Positions 1-6,845 of a stretch of 16,166 nucleotides of DNA are shown here, piece by piece. The DNA is taken from NCBI GenBank assembly GCA_017508315.1, contig JAFVZE010000135.1, positions 1-16,166 of the forward strand. The letters are read 5' to 3'. Each line of letters opens with the position of its first letter. Position 1 is the first letter of the stretch. The notes beneath the pieces were generated by a model. That model had not been told where the DNA came from, did no database searches, and saw nothing but the letters and a program-made list of their open reading frames with translations. This DNA is from Kiritimatiellia bacterium. Lineage in GTDB: Bacteria; Verrucomicrobiota; Kiritimatiellia; RFP12; UBA1067. Position numbers and translations under genes: made by a program.

Positions 1-1
1 C

Positions 2-544
2 GGCGATCAATGGGGACGGATGCCCAAGGAACAGTGCGAATGGCTGGAGGAGACGATCGACTCCTCGCCGTATCCGTGCGTCACTTTTTCGCATCTCAGC
101 TTTGAACGCGCCGGAGGAAAAAAGGTCATCCGCGATATTTTTGAGCGTGCCAACGCCAAAACGCCCGGCAAGGTCCGCATGGCGATAAATGGACATTACC
201 ATTGTGATTTTCTCCGTATCCTCAACGACATTCTTTTCTTCGACGTCAATTCCGCCAGTTATCAATGGATAGGAGGAAAGCGGGCGCACAAGTTCTATCC
301 CGTCGAGTATTTTCAGAAAATCGGCATGGGCGATAAAGCGCGCAAAGTGCCGTGGATCGCCTACAACGATCCGCTTTGCGCAATCGTCACGATGACGGCC
401 GACGGTGTCGTCGAGATCAAGGGAATGAAGTCTTCGTTCGCCTGCGGTGTCACCCCCAAGAAGGTAGGCATGGAGGTGGATTACCATTCTCGCGAAACAA
501 CTCCGAACATCCAGTCCGCAAAGTTGAAATTCTTTTATGGTTGA
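2..544 (+). CDS. Metallophosphoesterase (calcineurin-like), C-terminal part
   Basis: The reading frame is open from the window edge through GDQWGRMPKEQ, so the Met at position 20 is internal and the gene begins upstream; 180 residues are visible. The pattern QCEWLEETI...PCVTFSHLSF followed by INGHYHCD matches the last part of calcineurin-like phosphoesterases, where a late His and a GHxH motif bind the second metal. Known family role: hydrolysis of phosphomonoesters or phosphodiesters by a two-metal site. The substrate cannot be told, and the N-terminal metal ligands (DxH, GD, GNH) lie outside the window, so activity cannot be checked. After the GHYH motif the chain runs on for about 120 residues, which suggests an extra C-terminal region. 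Its stop overlaps the start of the next gene by 8 nt, so the two are probably co-transcribed and translationally coupled. Confidence 0.8.
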   Translation, partial: GDQWGRMPKEQCEWLEETIDSSPYPCVTFSHLSFERAGGKKVIRDIFERANAKTPGKVRMAINGHYHCDFLRILNDILFFDVNSASYQWIGGKRAHKFYPVEYFQKIGMGDKARKVPWIAYNDPLCAIVTMTADGVVEIKGMKSSFACGVTPKKVGMEVDYHSRETTPNIQSAKLKFFYG

Positions 545-2759
545 TGTTTTTTTTGCCGCTGCATTGTCAGCCTTAAGCGCAACCGCCGAGCCGATCTGCT
601 GGAACGGCGGCGAATGGGATTTTTCGGGCGCGCCGAAGGGGAAGCTTCTTACCGACAACGACGGCTGGTGGGGGCGGAGTATCTATACCGGAGTTTCATA
701 CTCCTATGCGCAGGATCCGGACGCGCCGCGCGACCAGTTGCGCGGCAATGCGGAAATTTTCGGACGCCGCCTTATAGACGGCGATCAGGCGACCGGGTGG
801 CATAGACCGGTGGGCATGACGAAGAAGCGTCCGCTTGTCGTGACATTCGATTTCAAGCGTCCGTGCGTGTTTACGGAAGTCGATCTTCTTTCTTCCAAGT
901 CTCCGAAAGCGTCGGCGGTATTGGAAGTTTCCGCCGACGGGACGAACTGGACGGAGTTTGCAAAGGTTGAGTGTGTCGCCGAACGTACGCGCATCCGGCC
1001 GGAGGCCGAAGGCCGGGGACGCTATCTGCGGCTTTCCTGCCGTTCGATGACGTCGTCGACGACATATCTTGATGAGGTGCTGGTGTGGGGCGACGGCGAG
1101 GTTTCGACGCGGCATCCTGAAAACATCGTACCGATTCCACGCGGGAACGCTCTGCGGATGACGGAGCGTGGAAACGGCGGAACGGTCGTCGTTCCGTTGG
1201 CCGATCCGACGGAAAAATCACCGGTTAAAACGGGAATGCCGCCTTTTGATTTCACGCCGTGTCCCGATGCGGGCGGTGAAATCGTGATGGCGCGGAATGA
1301 AACGGAAGTCAGATATTTTGCGGTGGTCAATGAAAGTGCCGCTCCGGTGCGCATACCGCTCGTTGCGCCGGATTTCGGCAAAGGAGTTTCCGCGCGGCTG
1401 CTTATCGGCGGTTTGGTCCGTACTCAACCCCCTAAATACAAGCTTACCGAAAAACAGCGTTTCGATCTTCTTCTGACCGGAGCCGAACCGGAAGACGCGT
1501 TTGACGCGGACATGACGGGGATTGTTCCTTTCTTTTCCGACGATACGGTGCCGCCGGTCAATTTCGCGAGAAAATATCTGGCGAACCCGGAACAGGTGAC
1601 GGGATTCCCCGGTGCGGTCGAAATCGCTCCCGGTGAAGGTGCGGTCGTGATGCTTCGCGTTACGACGCGCAATGCTGAAGCGAGCGTAAGAAGCGGCAGG
1701 CTGTCGGCCGGAAAGACACGGCGCGACGTCCGCATCCGCATTGTCGATGTCGTATTGCCTGAAAACGATGCGTGGATCTATGTATGGAGTCCCTTCACGC
1801 GGCAGTTCCCGTTCGAAAGCCGGACGAGATTCCTGAACGACGTGCGGCCCATCCGCGAACTGGGTGCGACGGTGCTAAGGGGACTGCCCGAAAAAAATTC
1901 CAAAGTCGCATTGGCGGCGAAAAACCGCGGCGGCGCCGTGATCAATTACCGCGTCAACGGCGTCGGCAAACGGGTGATGAACAAGACTTATGCGGGGAAG
2001 GCGAAATGTCTTGACGATAACGATCGCCGCGATATTCGGGAGCGTACGGAAGAACTGCGCGCAAAAGCGGCGGCGTGCGGTGTTCGTCCCGATCAGCTTG
2101 TCCTGGAGATTTCCGACGAGCCCGGGATGCGCAACGCCGCCCTGTTCGGAGAGGTCTGCCGGTATCTGCGGGAGGTCGCGCCGGATATGAGCGTCTACAT
2201 GAATCCGAGTTTCTGGGCGAAGACCCGTTTCACGCCGACGGAAGACATTATCGCCGCGCTTGGCGGATACTACCGCGAATGTGTCGATGTTTCAGTGCCG
2301 TACCGTACGCTGGTCGAGGACGAAAAAGGGCGCAGGGCGCTTTGGGCGACAAAGCGCCGCGTCAATGCCCAGTATGCCCACCCGGCGCACCGCGCAGGGC
2401 GTTCGATCGCATGGTCGAGTTTCCGCTACGGTCTGAACGGTTTTGCCTACTGGGCGTATTATACTCCGAAGGGTAATCCGTGGGACATCCGCACCTGGAC
2501 GTTGTGGGCGTATGAGTGCCAGCTTGCATTCCCGCTCGAGAACGCAGTCGCGCTTACGCCGGTTTACGAGGAAATGCGCGAAGCTTACGAGGATTGGCTC
2601 CTGTTGACGGCGTTGCGGCAATCGGGCAGAGAAAAACTTCTCTCTGAACTTCTTGACGATTTCGCCCGGAGTTTCGAGCCGGAGAATAAGGAGTCTTCCA
2701 GACCCTACGCCTGCGATTTCTCCGCGCTGCGTCTTCGCGCGCTAAGGTCTTTCCGGTGA
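537..2759 (+). CDS. Secreted discoidin (F5/8C-like) + DUF4091/GH123-like protein
   Basis: A 740-residue protein. Residues 1-17 form a hydrophobic segment ending in SATA, consistent with an exported protein, although the n-region (MVD) has no positive charge. Residues about 65-190 look like a discoidin/F5-8C carbohydrate-binding module (LIDGDQATGW, then VVTFDFKRPCVFTEVDLLSS, VSADGTNWTEFAKVE and GRYLRLSC). The C-terminal half (about 410-690) resembles DUF4091/GH123 domains: a conserved EISDEPG with adjacent acids D527 and E528, and a late aromatic strand, GFAYWAYY. In characterised GH123 enzymes a neighbouring Asp-Glu pair does substrate-assisted cleavage of beta-GalNAc; assigning that activity here is inference. 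The start lies 8 nt inside the upstream phosphoesterase gene, an in-frame stop sits four codons before it, and no clear Shine-Dalgarno is present, so translation probably relies on coupling. Likely role: glycan binding or hydrolysis outside the cytoplasm. Confidence 0.75.
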   Translation: MVDVFFAAALSALSATAEPICWNGGEWDFSGAPKGKLLTDNDGWWGRSIYTGVSYSYAQDPDAPRDQLRGNAEIFGRRLIDGDQATGWHRPVGMTKKRPLVVTFDFKRPCVFTEVDLLSSKSPKASAVLEVSADGTNWTEFAKVECVAERTRIRPEAEGRGRYLRLSCRSMTSSTTYLDEVLVWGDGEVSTRHPENIVPIPRGNALRMTERGNGGTVVVPLADPTEKSPVKTGMPPFDFTPCPDAGGEIVMARNETEVRYFAVVNESAAPVRIPLVAPDFGKGVSARLLIGGLVRTQPPKYKLTEKQRFDLLLTGAEPEDAFDADMTGIVPFFSDDTVPPVNFARKYLANPEQVTGFPGAVEIAPGEGAVVMLRVTTRNAEASVRSGRLSAGKTRRDVRIRIVDVVLPENDAWIYVWSPFTRQFPFESRTRFLNDVRPIRELGATVLRGLPEKNSKVALAAKNRGGAVINYRVNGVGKRVMNKTYAGKAKCLDDNDRRDIRERTEELRAKAAACGVRPDQLVLEISDEPGMRNAALFGEVCRYLREVAPDMSVYMNPSFWAKTRFTPTEDIIAALGGYYRECVDVSVPYRTLVEDEKGRRALWATKRRVNAQYAHPAHRAGRSIAWSSFRYGLNGFAYWAYYTPKGNPWDIRTWTLWAYECQLAFPLENAVALTPVYEEMREAYEDWLLLTALRQSGREKLLSELLDDFARSFEPENKESSRPYACDFSALRLRALRSFR

Positions 2760-2766
2760 CCGGGCC

Positions 2767-2820
2767 ACCGAGTGAGACCTCGTAGCGAGTCGAGACCGAG
2801 GAGGAGCTCCGACACCTCCT
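2767..2820. repeat. Repeat-rich foldable intergenic element of unknown type
   Basis: ACCGAG occurs twice (2767-2772 and 2795-2800), and GAGACC twice within near-copies of CGAGTGAGACCTCG. Short stems are possible: CTCG-TAG-CGAG (2779-2789), CCTCG with CGAGG (2778-2782 and 2797-2801), and AGGAGG with CCTCCT (2799-2804 and 2815-2820, 10-nt loop). There is no trailing T-run, so it is not a standard intrinsic terminator. It begins just after the DUF4091 gene stop. It could be a REP-like repeat, a degraded terminator or chance structure. Only one copy is visible here. Confidence 0.3.
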
Positions 2821-2853
2821 GAAGCGACAAAAATGACTCACCGAAATAAAATC

Positions 2854-2869
2854 GCACCCATGATGGTGC
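2854..2869. other. Short hairpin before adk
   Basis: GCACC and GGTGC form a 5-bp stem around the loop CATGAT. It has no T-run and is too short to call a terminator with confidence. It lies about 40 nt upstream of the adk -10 element. Confidence 0.25.
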
Positions 2870-2906
2870 CCCGCAAACTTCCGCTATTCCATAGGATCAA
2901 AGACTG

Positions 2907-2915
2907 TGATATAAT
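2907..2915 (+). promoter_or_regulatory. Extended -10 promoter of adk
   Basis: TGA-TATAAT is a perfect extended -10 element (TGN plus a consensus hexamer at 2910-2915). The best -35 at 17-bp spacing is TTCCAT (2887-2892), which is poor, so recognition probably depends on the extended -10. Only seven bases (ACGGCCC) separate the hexamer from the adk ATG, which puts transcription start at or within a base or two of the start codon. No ribosome binding site fits in this space. Confidence 0.75.
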
Positions 2916-2922
2916 ACGGCCC

Positions 2923-3555
2923 ATGAACATTGTTATCTTGTTGGGGGCCCCGGGTTCGGGGAAGGGTACGATCGCGAGTCGTCTCGCGGCCGAAAACGAT
3001 AATCTCAAGCATGTCAGTTCCGGCGACCTGCTTCGCGGAGCCGTAGCCAAGGGGACCGCTGCCGGCGTCGAAGCCAAAGGTTACATGGAGAAGGGTGCGC
3101 TCGTTCCCGATGCGCTCATCGCCCGGATGATCAAGGACGTGATCGCCGAAACCGAAGGTGACGTCACCATGCTTCTCGACGGATTTCCGCGCAATGTCGC
3201 GCAGGCCGAGATTCTGGAGCAGACGGGTGCGCCGGTCAAGTCGGTGGTGCTTGTCGATGTTCCCGATGAAATCATCGCCGACCGCATCGCCGGCCGCCGT
3301 ACCTGCCCCAAGTGCAAGGCCGGCTACCATGTCAAGGCGCTGCCGCCCAAGGTAGAAGGCGTCTGCGACGCCTGCGGAGCGGAACTCGTCATCCGCAAGG
3401 ACGACAATCCCGATACCGTGAAGGACCGTCTTGCCGTCTATCACCGCGAGACCGAGCCGCTCATAGCCTTCTACGATGGCAAGGGGCTGCTGCGCAGAAT
3501 CGACGGCGATCAGGGGCCGGAGAAGAACGCCGAGGCGTTCAAGGCCGCGATGTAA
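2923..3555 (+). CDS. adk: Adenylate kinase, zinc-LID type
   Basis: Catalyses ATP + AMP = 2 ADP in the cytoplasm, setting adenylate balance. The 210 residues match the usual length of long-form bacterial enzymes. Visible motifs: P-loop GAPGSGKGT (8-16), AMP-binding SSGDLLR (32-38), LLDGFPR (84-90), and the LID beginning at RIAGRRTCPKC. The LID carries four cysteines, C128, C131, C148 and C151, the zinc-binding form known from many Gram-positive and some other adenylate kinases. The frame continues 30 codons upstream to an ATG at 2833, but MNIVILLGAPGSGKGT is the normal N-terminus and the promoter at 2907-2915 lies inside that extension, so the start is the ATG at 2923. No Shine-Dalgarno precedes it, consistent with leaderless translation. 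The map gene follows after 15 nt, a common housekeeping pairing. Confidence 0.97.
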   Translation: MNIVILLGAPGSGKGTIASRLAAENDNLKHVSSGDLLRGAVAKGTAAGVEAKGYMEKGALVPDALIARMIKDVIAETEGDVTMLLDGFPRNVAQAEILEQTGAPVKSVVLVDVPDEIIADRIAGRRTCPKCKAGYHVKALPPKVEGVCDACGAELVIRKDDNPDTVKDRLAVYHRETEPLIAFYDGKGLLRRIDGDQGPEKNAEAFKAAM

Positions 3556-3570
3556 AGCGCTTGTCCGGCG

Positions 3571-4341
3571 GTGAAAGTCGACATAAAGAGCAAAGCGGAA
3601 ATCGACCGGATGCGCGAAGCCTGCCGGATGACGGCGGAAATACGCGATATCTGCGCCGGTGCCGTGGCTCCGGGGGTGACCACCGGAGAGATCGACGATC
3701 TGGTGGCCGATTACTGCAGCCGGCGCAACGTCAAGGCGAGTTTCTACAAATACATGGGTTTCCCGGGGCATCTGTGCGTTTCTCTGAACGACGAGGTGAT
3801 CCACGGGATCCCGAGCCGCAACCGGGTCATCATGCCGGGAGATCTGGTGAAAACCGATGTCGGTATTTTCAAGAACGGTTTTCACGGCGACACTTCGCGG
3901 ACGGTAGCCATCGGCGTTACCGATCCCGAGACGCTGCGACTCGTCGAGGTCACCAAACGCTGTCTTGCGGCGGGCATCGCCGCGGCGGGCCCCGGGGTGC
4001 ATCTCGGCGATGTCGGCTATGCTATTGAAAAGGTCGCGCTCGAGGCCGGTTTCGGCGTCGTGCGCGACTGGATCGGGCACGGGGTCGGTCGGACTGTGCA
4101 TGAGGATCCGCAGGTTCCTAACTACGGCAAACCGGGGACCAAGCTTGTTCTCAAGCCGGGAATGACGCTTGCCATCGAGCCGATGATTTCGATGACGAAA
4201 AAAGGCGAGAAAACATATGTTCTCGACGACGACTGGACGGTTGTTACCGCCGACAACTGCCTTTCTGCACATTTTGAGCATACCGTCGCGATAACCGATG
4301 ACGGATGCGAGATTTTGACTTTGCCGGCGGACTATCCCTGA
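3571..4341 (+). CDS. map: Type I methionine aminopeptidase
   Basis: Removes the initiator methionine from nascent proteins in the cytoplasm, using two metal ions. All five metal ligands of the family are present in a 256-residue protein: D96 (KTDVGIF), D107 (FHGDTSRT), H170 (WIGHGVGR), E203 (AIEPMIS) and E236 (HFEHTVAI). H78 (VIHGIP) corresponds to the active-site His79 of the E. coli enzyme. Length and compactness fit type Ia, without an N-terminal zinc-finger extension. The start is a GTG 15 nt after the adk stop, chosen because KVDIKSKAEIDRMREA aligns with the usual N-terminus; no strong ribosome binding site is seen, so coupling to adk is likely. Confidence 0.96.
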   Translation: MKVDIKSKAEIDRMREACRMTAEIRDICAGAVAPGVTTGEIDDLVADYCSRRNVKASFYKYMGFPGHLCVSLNDEVIHGIPSRNRVIMPGDLVKTDVGIFKNGFHGDTSRTVAIGVTDPETLRLVEVTKRCLAAGIAAAGPGVHLGDVGYAIEKVALEAGFGVVRDWIGHGVGRTVHEDPQVPNYGKPGTKLVLKPGMTLAIEPMISMTKKGEKTYVLDDDWTVVTADNCLSAHFEHTVAITDDGCEILTLPADYP

Positions 4342-4415
4342 AACTTTCAAGCCCGAAGGCGCTTAGGTCGAATGGCGGCTGATTGCTTGGGGGTGGATGG
4401 TCCGTCGGCTTAATT

Positions 4416-4463
4416 ACACAATAAATAGTACGGTATTTATCCGCTGTACACAACCTGTAGATA
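4416..4463 (+). promoter_or_regulatory. Distal tandem NrdR-box pair upstream of nrdD
   Basis: Compared with the NrdR box consensus ACACWAYATATWGTGT, the 16-mer at 4416-4431 (ACACAATAAATAGTAC) matches 13 of 16 positions and the one at 4448-4463 (ACACAACCTGTAGATA) matches 11 of 16. Their starts are 32 bp apart, about three helical turns, the spacing at which NrdR is known to bind paired boxes. NrdR is an ATP-cone, zinc-finger repressor of ribonucleotide reductase genes. A weak promoter-like pair (TTAATT at 4410, TATTTA at 4434) overlaps this region. Confidence 0.7.
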
Positions 4464-4482
4464 AGTTTTTGCATTTTACCCC

Positions 4483-4511
4483 TTGTGGAGACGCAATATA
4501 TAGTGTATCAT
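4483..4511 (+). promoter_or_regulatory. Probable nrdD promoter
   Basis: TTGTGG (4483-4488) and TATCAT (4506-4511) are separated by 17 bp. The -10 hexamer has five of six consensus bases. The strongest NrdR box (4491-4506) fills the spacer exactly, the expected position for repression. A second possible -10, TATAAC at 4550-4555, has no convincing -35 element. Confidence 0.55.
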
Positions 4512-4539
4512 ATGGGTGTACCTACACAACAGAAAGTAA
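4491..4539 (+). promoter_or_regulatory. Proximal tandem NrdR-box pair upstream of nrdD
   Basis: The 16-mer at 4491-4506 (ACGCAATATATAGTGT) matches the NrdR consensus at 15 of 16 positions. A second at 4524-4539 (ACACAACAGAAAGTAA) matches 12 of 16. Their starts are 33 bp apart, again about three helical turns. Between them lies a small dyad, GTGTA-CC-TACAC (4516-4527), overlapping the second box. Position directly upstream of a class III reductase gene supports a role in dNTP-level feedback control. Confidence 0.8.
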
Positions 4540-4568
4540 AAATCGCCTATATAACGGAGTTTTGAGAT

Positions 4569-6806
4569 ATGAAGCAGATGAAAATCATCAAGCGCAGCGG
4601 TGAAGAGAAGGAATTTGACATCGCCAAGATCGAAAATGCGATTCGCAAAGCTTCGCAGGCGGTGGACTACAAATGTGCGCTTTCGGAAGGGCGCATCAGG
4701 CTTATCGCCGAGGAAGTGGCCGGTGTCTGCGAGGCGCGCGACCGGGCGATGACGGTCGAAGAGATTCAGGACGTCGTCGAGACGAAGATCATGGAGATGG
4801 GTGCGCATGAGGTGGCGAAAAAGTACATCACCTACCGCTACAAGCAGAATCTCCTGCGTCAGGCGAACACGACCGACCAGCAGATCATGTCGCTCATCGA
4901 ATGCAACAACGAGGACGTGAAGCAGGAGAACTCCAACAAGAATCCGACGATCAACTCCGTCCAGCGCGACTACATGGCCGGCGAGGTCTCCAAGGACGTC
5001 GCCGCGCGTCTTCTTCTGCCCGCCGACATCGTACAGGCGCACAACGAGGGCATCATCCATTTCCACGACATGGACTACTATGCCCAGCATATGCACAACT
5101 GCGATCTCGTGAACCTTGAGGATATGCTGCAGAACGGGACGGTCATTTCGGGAACGATGATCGAAAAACCCAAGAGTTTCTCGACGGCGTGCAACATCGC
5201 CACCCAGATCATCGCCCAGGTCGCGTCCAACCAGTACGGCGGACAGTCGATTTCGCTTACCCACCTGGCTCCGTTCGTGGAGATTTCCCGTCAGGCGATC
5301 CGCAGGGAACTGGAGGAGGAATGCGCCGAGACGGGAGTGAAGCTCGACGAAGCGGCATTTTCCAGAATTGTCGAAAAGCGCGTCAAGAAGGAAATCCAGA
5401 AGGGCGTGCAGACGATCCAGTATCAGGTGGTGACGCTCATGACCACCAACGGTCAGGCGCCGTTCGTTACTGTATTCATGTATCTGGGCGAGGCGCGCAG
5501 CGAATCCGAGCGCAAGGATCTGGCGCTTATCATCGAAGAAGTCCTCAACGAGCGCATCCGCGGCGTCAAGAACGAGCAGGGCGTGTACGTGACCCCCGCG
5601 TTCCCGAAACTGATCTACGTTCTTGAAGAGCAGAACATAAGCGAGAATTCCCCCTACTGGTATCTCACCGAACTTTCCGCCAAGTGCACCGCCAAGCGCA
5701 TGGTTCCGGACTACATCTCCGAGAAGAAGATGCGCGAGTACAAGCTTTCGAAGGGCGAGGAGATCGGCAACGGCGACTGCTACACCTGCATGGGCTGCCG
5801 CTCGTTCCTCACGCCCGACCGTTCCGGCGACGGCTACGGCAACGTGGCGCGCGCGCTCAATTACGAGCCGGGCAAGCCGAAGTACTACGGCCGCTTCAAT
5901 CAGGGCGTGGTGACGCTCAATCTCATCGACGTGGCGCTTTCCGCCCACGGCGACATGGAGAAGTTCTGGCGGATTTTCGACGAGCGCTGCGAGCTTTGCC
6001 ACAAGGCTCTGCAGTGCCGCCATGAGCGTCTCAAAGGCACCTCGTCCGACGCCGCTCCCATTCTCTGGCAGTACGGAGCCCTGGCGCGGCTCAAGAAGGG
6101 CGAGAAGATCGACAAGCTCCTCTACGGCGGCTATTCGACGATTTCGCTCGGCTACGCCGGGCTTTGGGAGTGCGTCTTTGCGATGATCGGCAAGAAACTC
6201 ACCGAGCCGGAAGGCGAACGGTTCGGTCTGGAGATCATGAAGAAACTCAACGAGTACACCGCGAAGTGGAAAGCGGCCGAAGACATCGACTATTCGCTCT
6301 ACGGCACGCCCATCGAGTCGACCACCTACCGCTTTTCGAAGAATCTCCAGCGACGCTTCGGCGTCATCAAGGGCGTCACCGACCGCAACTACATCACGAA
6401 CTCCTACCACATCCACGTCACCGAGCCGGTCGACGCGTTCACGAAGCTTTCCACCGAAGCGAAGTTCCAGCAGCTTTCGCCGGGAGGGGCGATCTCCTAC
6501 GTCGAGGTCCCGAACATGCAGCAGAATCTGCCGGCGGTCCTGTCGATCATGAAGTTCATCTACGACAACATCATGTACGCCGAGCTCAACACCAAGAGCG
6601 ACTACTGTCAGGTGTGCGGTTTCGACGGCGAAATCGAGATCGTCAAGGACGAAAGCGGCAAGCTCATCTGGAAGTGCCCGAAATGCGGCAACACCGACGA
6701 GTCGAAACTCAACGTCGCGCGCCGCACCTGCGGATACATCGGTTCGCAGTTCTGGAATCAGGGCCGCACCCAGGAGATCAAGGAGCGCGTGCTGCACGTT
6801 TCGTGA
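4569..6806 (+). CDS. nrdD: Anaerobic (class III) ribonucleoside-triphosphate reductase
   Basis: Reduces ribonucleoside triphosphates to deoxyribonucleotides under anaerobic conditions, using a glycyl radical installed by the activase NrdG. The 745 residues show an N-terminal ATP-cone (about 4-95, starting MKIIKRSGEEKEFD), which senses ATP/dATP, then the reductase barrel with MGCRSFLTPD. The C-terminal four-cysteine zinc site is C680, C683, C703 and C706. The glycyl radical motif is RTCGYIG, with G722 as the radical residue. No key residue is missing. The start at 4569 has GGAG at 4556-4559, 9 nt upstream. Four NrdR-box-like sites precede it. No nrdG lies within the window: the next gene is unrelated and has its own promoter, so the activase must be encoded elsewhere. 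It should be inactive in air. Confidence 0.97.
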   Translation: MKQMKIIKRSGEEKEFDIAKIENAIRKASQAVDYKCALSEGRIRLIAEEVAGVCEARDRAMTVEEIQDVVETKIMEMGAHEVAKKYITYRYKQNLLRQANTTDQQIMSLIECNNEDVKQENSNKNPTINSVQRDYMAGEVSKDVAARLLLPADIVQAHNEGIIHFHDMDYYAQHMHNCDLVNLEDMLQNGTVISGTMIEKPKSFSTACNIATQIIAQVASNQYGGQSISLTHLAPFVEISRQAIRRELEEECAETGVKLDEAAFSRIVEKRVKKEIQKGVQTIQYQVVTLMTTNGQAPFVTVFMYLGEARSESERKDLALIIEEVLNERIRGVKNEQGVYVTPAFPKLIYVLEEQNISENSPYWYLTELSAKCTAKRMVPDYISEKKMREYKLSKGEEIGNGDCYTCMGCRSFLTPDRSGDGYGNVARALNYEPGKPKYYGRFNQGVVTLNLIDVALSAHGDMEKFWRIFDERCELCHKALQCRHERLKGTSSDAAPILWQYGALARLKKGEKIDKLLYGGYSTISLGYAGLWECVFAMIGKKLTEPEGERFGLEIMKKLNEYTAKWKAAEDIDYSLYGTPIESTTYRFSKNLQRRFGVIKGVTDRNYITNSYHIHVTEPVDAFTKLSTEAKFQQLSPGGAISYVEVPNMQQNLPAVLSIMKFIYDNIMYAELNTKSDYCQVCGFDGEIEIVKDESGKLIWKCPKCGNTDESKLNVARRTCGYIGSQFWNQGRTQEIKERVLHVS

Positions 6807-6808
6807 TA

Positions 6809-6817
6809 TGATATAAT
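6809..6817 (+). promoter_or_regulatory. Extended -10 promoter of the acyltransferase-waaA-lipoprotein unit
   Basis: TGA-TATAAT lies three bases after the nrdD stop codon, with the hexamer at 6812-6817. The -35 region falls inside the end of nrdD and is poor (GTGCTG at 17-bp spacing). Predicted transcription start is near 6824, giving a leader of about 20 nt that contains the ribosome binding site at 6831-6837. It separates the following three genes from nrdD control. Confidence 0.65.
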
Positions 6818-6830
6818 CCTTGCCCGATCA

Positions 6831-6837
6831 AGGGAGG
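6831..6837 (+). promoter_or_regulatory. Strong ribosome binding site that decides the start
   Basis: AGGGAGG sits 8 nt before ATG 6846. The frame could also begin at GTG 6837, but that codon overlaps this site, so ATG 6846 is preferred. Confidence 0.7.
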
Positions 6838-6845
6838 TGCTTGTC

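Noticed and set aside
2854..2869. Hairpin as an intrinsic terminator of the DUF4091 gene
   Set aside because: Only a 5-bp stem and no T-run on either strand; listed only as a weak hairpin.
2833..2922. 30-codon upstream extension of adk
   Set aside because: Adenylate kinase starts directly at MNIVILLGAPG, and the extension contains the promoter.
2884..4350. 488-codon open frame on the minus strand
   Set aside because: Antisense to both adk and map; no motif seen, and it crosses two well-supported genes and the adk promoter.
4342..4415. Terminator after map
   Set aside because: Only a 4-bp AAGC/GCTT match was found, without a T-run, so no terminator is called.
4476..6797. 773-codon open frame on the minus strand
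   Set aside because: Fully antisense to nrdD, whose motifs are all intact. The translation is rich in Arg, His, Asp and Leu with no recognisable domain. Long antisense frames are expected from the strong codon bias of a GC-rich gene.
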